In this document: positions 16,779 through 23,387 of the stretch, one piece after another
Position numbering within the stretch: position 1 is the stretch's first letter
How the letters are laid out: each line of letters starts with the position of its first letter
The notes under the pieces: generated by a model
Databases searched by the model: none
What the model was told of the DNA's origin: nothing
What the model saw: only the letters and a program-made list of their open reading frames with translations
Position numbers and translations under genes: made by a program
Assembly: GCA_001275005.1 (NCBI GenBank)
Contig: JWZX01002868.1
Coordinates: forward strand, 1 to 23,387
Direction: 5' to 3'
Length of the DNA stretch: 23,387 nt
Source of the DNA: Chrysochromulina tobinii
Lineage: Eukaryota > Haptophyta > Prymnesiales > Chrysochromulinaceae

Positions 16779-17413
16779 CGTTCAAAAAGCGTATAGCGCG
16801 AGAGCGACAAGGGCGACTGGCGCTGCAGCCGGGGGCGCGGCGTCACTCGAGCCGAAACTTCCGTAGCCGAAAAGGCGTCAATCCCCCAAACTTCATCCTT
16901 TCTACTACATGTATGTACAGAGTTGGTACTTGTTGGAAATACGGGCTCTGGGACCGCTGTTCCTCGTATTAGCTACCCGTTATGAATCCAGCTGTACCGT
17001 TCACGGTTGGTTTAATGGTTACATTTATCCGATCATGTTGAACATGATGTAACATCGTGAATACATGTGTAGCTGTAGGCCCTTTACATATGTAGGGCTG
17101 TAGCAGCACGACCACGAGTTTGCAGTTTCATTCTCGGACGTGAGCTCGTTTCATTCTCTTGTACCTGAACACCCTTCGCTTCGCCTCCCACCTGTTAATA
17201 CTCCCAATGAACCCGCAATGATTGTCGCCCATGGGCGTGTAGCTGTAGGTCTAGGTGTGCGCGGTCGCTCTCTCCGGAAACTCCGCCTCTCCTCTCCGCT
17301 GATAGGTATAGTTACTTAGTTTGCGAAAACCCCGCTGATAGGTAGGACACCTCACATACTACAGTTTAGTGCGTTCGGTTCTGCAGGCACGCTCAAGCTG
17401 TCGATTGTGACTG
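16779..17413. other. Intergenic region, RCC1 gene 3' end to LRR gene 5' end
   Basis: About 630 bp that should hold the LRR promoter (right of 16778) and the 3' untranslated region of the RCC1 gene. It is less GC-rich than the genes. It contains an 8-bp inverted repeat ATCATGTT/AACATGAT around a single G (17032-17048), CCGCTGATAGGTA twice (17296-17308 and 17332-17344), and GTGTAGCTGTAGG twice (17067-17079 and 17237-17249). No coding or RNA gene is evident. Confidence 0.5.
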
Positions 17414-19355
17414 TCACTCGAGCCAGCACGGCCGGCTGCCTGCGGTCCCGGGTCGGCTGCCTGCAGTCCCGGGGCGGCTGCCTCCGAGGGTGAGGCTCTG
17501 TTGGAATCTCGCCTCGAGCTCCGGATCGGTCGCCGTCGTCCCCATCGCTGGCATGGCGAGGCCCGCGCCATGCCCGGGGACGTTGCCGGAGGCTCCCGTC
17601 ACGGCCAACGGGGCGCGCGCCGTCACGCGCGCCGTCTCGGCGGCCGACAGAGCCCCCACAACGAGCACCGCACACTGCGTGCGGCCCGCCGCGACGCCGA
17701 TGGCGCGCACGCCTGGGGGCAGCGCGACCTCCTCGACGGTCGTGCCATCGGCTTCACGCACACCACCGAGGCTCACTTCAAAGCACCGCCCGTCCAGAGT
17801 CGTGAGTAGCGCCGTATCGGCGCTCGCTTGCATTGAGCACACCGCGAGGCCCTCGAGAGCCCGAAGCGGCGCCAGCGCCCCCCCAAACTGACCGCTGCAC
17901 ACCACCATGGCACTCGGGTCAGCAAGGGGCGCGGCGCCCGCGCAGGGGGCGTGGCCGAGAGAGATCATCATGCGTCGGCCACTGCAGCACAGGGAGCGAA
18001 CTGCAAGTGGTCCGCCGCTCAGTGGCCCGCCCCGCACAGCGCGCTCGAGCTCGCTCATACTGAGGGCCCTCGCCTCTGTCACTGGGCGCGCGGCGCCCGC
18101 GGCGCCCCAGAACCTTCCCCACAGATGAACCTGCCCGTGAACGTCGATGGCGGCGCTGGTCTCACGGCCGCAAGAGAGATGGGATAGCAGTGCCTCACGA
18201 CCGCCGCTCAGGCTGCCGTGATGACACGGCGCCGCGTCGGCGTGATCGGCCACGTCGCCGCCGCCACGCCCAAGCGCCCCAAAGTCCCCAGCGCCCCACA
18301 GCACGCCACCGCCCACGACGGCGCCAGTGGCGCCCACGACGGCGCCCTCGGTGCCCGCGGCGGCGCCCGACGCGGCGGCGGGCAGGAGCAGAGCGCCTGC
18401 ATGCTGGAATCCCGCGGTCAACAGGGCGACCAGCGCGTCCGGCGGACCAACGGGCGCGAGTCGCCGGGGGGTCCAGATGAGACCGTCGGCACCCTCCCCC
18501 TCCCCCGTCGCCTCGTCCGCCGCCTCGCCGCCGACGACACAGCTGCGGCGCGGCGCCGGCCGCCCCAGCTGCTGCCGCACATTCTCGCCCCACCCGAAGA
18601 TGTCATCAGCCCGCCTGCCGCATGCCAACGAGAAGTGCGCTCCCGCCGCGATGTGCAGCAGAGGCTCCTTGCGACCGGCGAGAGCACCGTTGGTGAGCAA
18701 GCGCGGCGCGCACGTCGCTAGCTCGCCCTGCCCAATGCCCAACTCGGCGCGTTCGTTACGCCCCCACACGATGACACGGCCGCCCTCGCTGGCGGCGGTG
18801 AGGGCGAGCACGTGAGGGCCGTCGCCGCAGGCGAGGGAGGTCACGTGATGGCGATCGAGGGCCGCGTGATGAAGCAGCGACGGCTGCGGCCCCAGCAGCT
18901 GCAGGCCCATTGCACCGCCGCGGCCGCTGGCACTGCCGCTGCCACTGCCGCTGCCACCGAATGCATCGGAGCCCCACGCGTACACATCCCCCGCAGCGAG
19001 CAGCGCGAGGCAGTGGGCCGGCGCCGCGACCATCTGCATCAACGCCTGCCCTCGGAGCTCGAGGATCTCGTCGGGGGTACGCACGACCGCGCCCGAGGCG
19101 GCGCTTGGCAGTGTTCCCCACATGAAGGATGCCAGCGTCTCCCTTGGCTTGTCGCCGCCGTCGTCGCCGTCGCCGCCGTCGCCGCCGTTGCCGCCGCCGT
19201 CGCCGTCGCCGCCCGTTTCTGTCGCACTCCATCGATCGGTGGTGACGGCGATGCGTGCGCTCGCAAACGACACGTCGCACAGGGGAGACGCCCACACGCG
19301 CTCGACCACGTTCGTCGCGAGAGCGCCACCGACGCGCATCGGGCGTGCCGCGCGC

Positions 19356-19393
<38 letters not shown>

Positions 19394-20239
19394 GCCTAGC
19401 TGGCCGTTGGTGCCCTCCCCGAACGAATAGAGCTTGCCCCCCTGGCTGAGCGCGAGGGTGTGCGCGCGCCCACACGCGACGGCCGATAGGCCAGCGGGCT
19501 CCTCACCTTGCCACGGGCCCGCAATCTCGATGAATCTCGGGGCACCGAGGACCGGAGCCGCGCCTGCGAGCACGGAGGTCGGGCCGCAGCCTAGGAGCTC
19601 GCCTGAAGGAGTGAGGAGCATCGAGTGTGCACCGCCGCACGCGATGCTTGCGATGCCGGCTGGCGGCAGCCCGTCCACGCGGCGCGGGCTCGGGTCCGTG
19701 CCGCTGCTGCCGGCAGGCAACGGCCGGCCGAGCTGCCCCTCCGAGCCATGCCCCCAAGAAAAGACGGAGCCGCCGTCTGAGAGGGCGAGCACATGCTCGG
19801 CGCCGCAGGCAATCTGATGGATGTCGGTGGGGAGCGCGACGCGCTGCGGCGGTGGCGCGAGGTGCTCCGTCGAGAAGATCCACGAGAAGACCTCACCCTC
19901 GTCCGTGAGGAAGTGAACGCGCGACCCATCACACGCCAGCGCCGTGCAGCCGCTCGAGATGTGGCCGATGGGCAAGGGGAGCTCACCGGCACCCCACGCG
20001 GCCAGAAGACCTGCGCTCGTGCCGCACACGCTCCAACCGTCGCCTGCGCCGACGCACCGCACGAATTGCGAGCGGAGGGCCAGCAGCCGCGTTGGCACCT
20101 CGACTGCATCCGTATGAGGAAGGCAGAGCGCGCCGTGCTCGTTGGCTCCCGATACGAGGACGCTCGTGCGAGCGGCGTGCGCCAGCGTGCGTTCGCGCTC
20201 ACCGCCGGTCAACCGCGCCTTTGAGAGCGTGCGCTCCAT
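17414..20239 (-). CDS. RCC1-repeat (beta-propeller) protein
   Basis: A single-exon protein of 941 residues from ATG 20239. RCC1-type blades recur throughout: ACGAEHVLALSDGGSVFSWGHGSEGQLGR (about 144-172, shown split here as ACGAEHVLAL and WGHGSEGQLGR), ACGGAHSMLL (200-209), ACGRAHTLAL with FGEGTNGQLGHG (255-284), VIVWGRNERAELGIG and FGWGENVRQQLGR. There is room for one or two seven-bladed propellers. Low-complexity inserts interrupt it: 12 Gly at 284-295, a Gly/Asp tract (GGDGDGGGNGGDGGDGDD) and a Gly/Ser tract. The C-terminus has tandem SRPGTAG. Such proteins act as Ran exchange factors or general scaffolds; no Ran-specific residue can be confirmed. The frame stays open to ATGs at 20482 and 20485, adding about 80 residues without family features. 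I favour 20239, but the start is uncertain. Confidence 0.85.
19356..19391 (-). repeat. GCC/GGC triplet repeat encoding poly-Gly
   Basis: An almost pure CCG/GCC triplet tract that encodes 12 consecutive glycines in the RCC1 protein. A second, mixed GCC/GTC tract at about 19151-19213 encodes Gly/Asp. Both sit in loops between propeller blades, so length changes are probably tolerated. Confidence 0.9.
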
Positions 20240-20657
20240 GAATGTTGGCGGTTGTATAGGCACAGGAAAAAGGACAGCTCTGAGAGTACTGAGTGAAATT
20301 TTGTCAACCCATCGGGTGGCTATAACTCCCCCTGGCGAGGCGCGGTGGACTAACACATCCGTGATTCGGACCCACCGTGGCCCAAACCAAAAAACCCAAA
20401 ACTGGTCGACCAGGTCGAGTTCAACCGTCCGCCTTGCCTTCCTCGGTTCCTGTTCCACAGGGACCACACCCTTACGTCTCATCATCACACGTGAACCAGC
20501 AAGGAAGGGAATTCAAGATCTCATCATTTGATCTTTTATTTGAACCCTTTAAGATGGGCACGTCTCGTCTTAGTTTTATTAGGAAGGCGTGGATTCGAGG
20601 GCTACCGAGATACGATATGATAAGCGCCCAACACGGCGCGTCTCCACTCTCTAGTAT

Positions 20658-20745
20658 GGGGTCGGGTCGGAGGGGGTCGGGTCGGGGGATACGATATGAA
20701 AATTGGGCTCCGAGGTCGAGGTCGGGTCAGGTCGGGTCGGGTCTG
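20658..20745 (+). repeat. GGTCG pentamer-like repeat tract
   Basis: Several runs of GGGTCGGGTCGG and GAGGTCGAGGTCGGGTCAGGTCGGG occur within about 90 bp, interrupted by the second GATACGATATGA copy. The tract lies about 500 bp upstream of the RCC1 start, outside any gene. It is G-rich on the plus strand. Confidence 0.7.
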
Positions 20746-20791
20746 ACGCGAGTCCAGGAAATCCAGTGTCGTTTTCGGGAAAACACCCCCC

Positions 20792-20842
20792 TTGGTCCGA
20801 CCCCCTAGCTGACCTCCGAGGTCAACCCCGAGGTCGGACCAA
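20792..20842. repeat. Nested inverted repeat (hairpin)
   Basis: TTGGTCCGACC (20792-20802) is the perfect reverse complement of GGTCGGACCAA (20832-20842). Inside the loop is a second perfect palindrome around one base, TGACCTC-C-GAGGTCA (20810-20824). The two stems could form a hairpin within a hairpin. Confidence 0.8.
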
Positions 20843-21222
20843 AATCCGACCCACCCCCCGAGCCGAGGTTTGAGAGTCGACGTGTCACACTGGAGTGTCT
20901 GACACTGAAAGTGCGGGAAAAGGTTCGTCGAAGTTTCGTCACTGACCTCGCTAAGTTTCGAAGTCATCTATTTATTAGGCAACAAGTGGGTTTCGTCACT
21001 AAGTCTACCGGTACGTAATCTCCGTATTGTATTCGTGTGATTTTGTGTGCTCAGCGGACCTCTCGGATTGTCTTACGACTAACTTACGACTCACCGCCGA
21101 TGCGGGCCCGCTTCACGCTATGGGTCGAGACGAGTCGGTGCACTGCGTACCTTCCCGCCCTGGCCCGGGTGAATTTCCGAAATTGAATTTGAAGTCACCG
21201 GACAACGTTACGGAGCTCTACG

Positions 21223-22782
21223 CTAATAGGTATCAAGGTCGTACTTGTCCTCAAAGTAGGACTGGTCGAAGTTGGGCGCCTCCGCGCTGTCTTCGACCAC
21301 CTGATCCTCGATGACCTGGTTACTGTCATCCGCCGACGAATCCGCAGCAATGTCCGCAGCCGCCCACGCCCAAGGATCCTCATCCTCCAGCGGCGCCTGC
21401 GACGCTGCCCCTTGTGGCCCCTCTGCTGACGCAGCCGCCCACGCCCACGGATCCTCATCCTCCAGCGGCGCCTGCGACGCTGCCCCTCGTGGCCCCTCTG
21501 CTGACGCAGCCGCCCACGCCCACGGATCCTCGTCCTCCTCGGCCTCAAAGTCCTCCTCGTCGTCCTCGTCGTCCTCCTCCTCCTCGTCCGCCTGCGTCTC
21601 GTACGCCGCCCAGGCCGCCGCCTCGTCCACAGCAAGCGCCGCCTCGGCCGCGCTCACAAATCCCCCCCCAATCTCCGCATCTTCGAAGCGTGCGAACCGC
21701 GGATCCAGAGTTTCATCACGCCGGAGCAAGGCCAGTGCTTGCGCCCTCTCAGATTCATCGCGTGGGAAGACGCGGATCAGACGGAGCGAGAGGCGCTGCG
21801 CTGTCGACCTGGGGAGTACCTGCACCACCACGCGGTCGCCCACCTCGCACACGGCCTCCACGCGCTCGATGAACGCGCCTTTGCGCCCGTTGCCCGACTG
21901 CAGCTTCGAGATGTGCACGAGCCCGGGACGGCGCGCCCCCACGTTGACGACGACGCCGTACGAGGCGACCTTGACGACAACGCCCTCGCGCTCTATGCCT
22001 GGCTGCGCCGCGAGCTCCTTGAGACTGGGTCGCCGGTCCGCGCGCCGCCTCGCCAGCGCGCGCTGCTCGAGCATCGTCTCAAGCGAGGCGGTACTTGCGA
22101 CAGGGACCGCGGTAAGCAGCAGCCGACCCGAGCCTGGGCTAGGGCGGAGCACCCGCACGCCAATAGTGCGGCCCGGCACGAGGAAGGTGGCGGCCGTCGC
22201 ACCCACCGGCAGCTGGTCGGCTGGCAGCAGCGCGTCCACCGGAGCGCGTGTGCCGCCAGCGCCAGCGCGCGTGACGCCGACCTCGACGATGGCGCCGAAC
22301 GGATGGACGCTCAAGACGGTGGCATTGAGCTGTGTGCCAATGCTCAGGTCCTCGAGGCGATGCCGGTACCAAATCCCTTTTCGCGCGCGTCGGTTGCGAG
22401 CGCGCCGCGAGAACCGCTCCAGGCCCGGCAAAGTCGAAGGTGTGAGCGTGGAACGAGGCTTTGACAATGACACGCGCAGCCGCCCCGCCTCTGGCTGCGC
22501 CTTGACGACGCGCACTGTGAGCGGCTTTCCGAGCGATGTCTCCGGTTTGCTGCGCAGCGGGTGTGCCGGCGGCACATCTAAATAAGCATCCACCGTGGGC
22601 TTCATCTGCCCAGCGCGGCCAGGACGCTCCACGGGCACGCGCACGAAGAGTTTGAACTTACCCGTCTGCTCATTGCGATGATAGCCAACAATCGTGCCCT
22701 TTAGCAGCTCGCCGCGCTCGAGGGAGCCGAGGGACAGCGCGTGGGCACCGAAATGTGTGAGAATGATGAGGTAGAGCCTCAT
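21223..22782 (-). CDS. S1-domain RNA-binding protein with leader and WAW repeats
   Basis: A single-exon 519-residue protein. The N-terminus MRLYLIILTHFGAHALSLG looks like a signal peptide, which in a complex-plastid alga could be the first part of a plastid-targeting leader. Three S1 (OB-fold) modules are visible: a divergent one at about 24-108, one at 146-226 (GTQLNATVLSVHPFGAIVEVG) and a typical one at 263-336 (GVVVKVASYGVVVNVG, GLVHISKL, VGDRVVVQVL, QRLSLRLI). These predict RNA binding, perhaps in organelle translation or RNA processing. The acidic C-terminal part contains three tandem 25-residue repeats starting EDEDPWAWAAA. The ATG at 22782 has A at -3. The gene is divergent from the Tat gene. 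No known orthologue is recognised with certainty. Confidence 0.85.
   Translation of the reverse strand: MRLYLIILTHFGAHALSLGSLERGELLKGTIVGYHRNEQTGKFKLFVRVPVERPGRAGQMKPTVDAYLDVPPAHPLRSKPETSLGKPLTVRVVKAQPEAGRLRVSLSKPRSTLTPSTLPGLERFSRRARNRRARKGIWYRHRLEDLSIGTQLNATVLSVHPFGAIVEVGVTRAGAGGTRAPVDALLPADQLPVGATAATFLVPGRTIGVRVLRPSPGSGRLLLTAVPVASTASLETMLEQRALARRRADRRPSLKELAAQPGIEREGVVVKVASYGVVVNVGARRPGLVHISKLQSGNGRKGAFIERVEAVCEVGDRVVVQVLPRSTAQRLSLRLIRVFPRDESERAQALALLRRDETLDPRFARFEDAEIGGGFVSAAEAALAVDEAAAWAAYETQADEEEEDDEDDEEDFEAEEDEDPWAWAAASAEGPRGAASQAPLEDEDPWAWAAASAEGPQGAASQAPLEDEDPWAWAAADIAADSSADDSNQVIEDQVVEDSAEAPNFDQSYFEDKYDLDTY
21355..21530 (-). repeat. Tandem 75-bp coding repeat (25 aa)
   Basis: GGATCCTC marks unit positions at 21374, 21449 and 21524, exactly 75 bp apart. 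The two complete intervals between them are nearly identical in DNA. Each unit encodes EDEDPWAWAAASAEGP followed by a GAASQAPL-type tail, and the last copy is cut to EDEDPWAWAAA. Near-identity of synonymous sites shows recent amplification or gene conversion. Confidence 0.95.
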
Positions 22783-22992
22783 CCTCTGGAATGATTTTTC
22801 TGAGCGAGCTTGCAGATGTGGCTCACACCACCGCGAGCAACAAGTCTCTTCACGAGGACAGGCAAGTCAAGTCAAGTCAAGTACCGTTTCTCTGAGGCGC
22901 CTGCCCGTTGGCGCGCACTTCTCCGCGAGAAAAGGTTCCAAACTCCTTCTCTGTTTCCAGATCAGCCAGATCACTCCTCTCCGCGCCGGCCG
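22783..22992. promoter_or_regulatory. Bidirectional promoter region, S1 gene / Tat gene
   Basis: Only 210 bp separate the divergent ATGs, so promoter elements are probably shared. The region includes the (GTCAA)n tract annotated separately. No TATA box is obvious. Function is inferred from spacing. Confidence 0.55.
22863..22882. repeat. (GTCAA)n pentamer tract in a divergent promoter
   Basis: CAAGTCAAGTCAAGTCAAGT is a run of the pentamer GTCAA/TTGAC, about 110 bp before the Tat ATG and about 80 bp before the S1 ATG. The same pentamer forms the arms of the inverted repeat between the coiled-coil and V-ATPase genes (3451-3460 and 3523-3540). Confidence 0.85.
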
Positions 22993-23387
22993 ATGGTGAC
23001 ACGAGCACTCGCATTCGCGCTGTTCGCGCTGCAGCCCACGACCTTGTCGGCCCTCGCGTGCAAGCCGCTGCCGCCGCTCGCGGCAGTCGTGCGCCACTTC
23101 CACAACCCTCCGTCAAGGCGATCCGCCGTTGCCGCTCGGCCGCGTCGCACCGGCGCAGTCGCCATGTTTGGCGGCGGCGGGCCGGGAGGCGGCTTTCTCA
23201 ACCTGGGCGCGCCAGAGGTGATTGTCATCGGCGCGATCGCGTGGGTGCTGCTGGGTCCGAAGGAGCTCTTTCGCCTGTCGCGGGAGGCGGGCGCGTTTCT
23301 TGGCCAGTGGCAGCAGCTAGGGCAGCAAGCCAAGAACCAGTTCCAAGCGGCTCTCGAGTCGGAGCTCGCCGAGGAGACGCTCGCCAA
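22993..23387 (+). CDS. Plastid Tat translocase subunit (TatA/TatB-like), 3' truncated
   Basis: The frame opens at ATG 22993 and runs off the window after 131 codons. Residues 1 to about 22 (VTRALAFALFALQ, then TTLSALA) look like a signal peptide. Residues about 23-58 are Pro/Arg/Ala-rich and lack acidic residues, like a transit peptide, ending near GAVA-MFGGGG. The mature start contains the TatA/B/Hcf106 signature: LGAPEVIVIGAIAWVLLGPKEL, with one membrane helix and the Gly-Pro hinge, then an amphipathic helix (FRLSREAGAFLGQW). TatA/B proteins build the twin-arginine pore in the thylakoid membrane. The two-part leader fits a nuclear gene in an alga with a secondary plastid. TatA and TatB types cannot be told apart because the C-terminus is missing. 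It shares a 210-bp divergent promoter with the S1 gene. Confidence 0.85.
   Translation, partial: MVTRALAFALFALQPTTLSALACKPLPPLAAVVRHFHNPPSRRSAVAARPRRTGAVAMFGGGGPGGGFLNLGAPEVIVIGAIAWVLLGPKELFRLSREAGAFLGQWQQLGQQAKNQFQAALESELAEETLA

Larger units (their letters stand above)
20240..21222. other. Repeat-rich region between S1 gene 3' end and RCC1 gene 5' end
   Basis: About 980 bp holding the RCC1 promoter and 5' leader and the 3' region of the S1 gene. GATACGATATGA occurs at 20609-20620 and 20688-20699. GGTCG-type repeats fill about 20660-20745, followed by a nested inverted repeat (annotated separately). GTTTCGTCACT recurs near 20932 and 20990. No gene is supportable: open frames consist of repeat translation or random sequence. 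Confidence 0.5.

Noticed and set aside
20240-20485. 82-residue N-terminal extension of the RCC1 protein from an upstream ATG
   Set aside because: The frame is open and cannot be excluded, but the residues show no RCC1 features and the sequence resembles intergenic DNA, so the shorter start is preferred.
21374-21530. Regular 75-bp repeats considered as a CRISPR-like array
   Set aside because: The units are directly adjacent with no variable spacers, keep the reading frame, and encode a protein repeat in a eukaryotic gene.
21311-22585. 424-residue plus-strand frame opposite the S1 gene
   Set aside because: Ser/Ala/Arg/Pro-rich antisense translation of a gene with clear S1 domains; repeats in it mirror the coding repeat.
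1-23387. tRNA or rRNA genes
   Set aside because: Scanning for T-loop-like GTTCGANTC with a matching acceptor stem, and for conserved rRNA stretches, gave nothing convincing on either strand.

Overview
The window looks like nuclear DNA from a GC-rich, gene-dense microbial eukaryote, most likely an alga with a complex (secondary) plastid. The evidence is GT-AG introns of 71-114 nt with clean in-frame splices, eukaryote-only families (V-ATPase subunit a, DDX31-type helicase, PRMT-like fold, RCC1 protein, N-myristoylated LRR protein) and, at the right edge, a nuclear-type TatA/B gene with a signal-plus-transit-like leader. A haptophyte is my best guess and a pelagophyte-like stramenopile is possible. 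The sequence alone does not settle this.

Layout, left to right: a long coiled-coil protein (minus, 451-3228); a divergent intergenic region with an inverted repeat and (TTGAC)n; V-ATPase subunit a (plus, 3622-6174); a convergent gap; a DDX31/Dbp7-like DEAD-box helicase (minus, 6873-9416); a divergent promoter region; a five-exon gene that appears to join a METTL21-like methyltransferase to a PRMT-like methyltransferase (plus, 10139-13132); a PDI-like thioredoxin protein with one 114-nt intron (plus, 13807-14778); a 0.9 kb convergent gap with palindromes; an LRR protein with one intron (minus, 15685-16778); an RCC1-repeat protein (minus, 17414 to about 20239); a repeat-rich gap; an S1-domain protein with three 25-residue repeats (minus, 21223-22782); and a truncated Tat translocase gene (plus, 22993 to the window end). 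No RNA genes, transposase genes or CRISPR arrays were found.

The genes are mostly unrelated housekeeping functions: vacuolar acidification, ribosome biogenesis, protein methylation, ER redox folding and plastid protein transport. The one plausible functional pairing is the divergent S1 protein and Tat gene, which share a 210-bp promoter and both have hydrophobic leaders.

The most unusual signal is in the methyltransferase gene. Each of its four introns carries at one edge a diverged copy of the exon sequence at the opposite splice site, and two of the introns begin with the same 15 bases. This pattern fits recent intron birth by local duplication or an introner-like process. In at least one case it leaves a possible in-frame 14-residue cassette exon.
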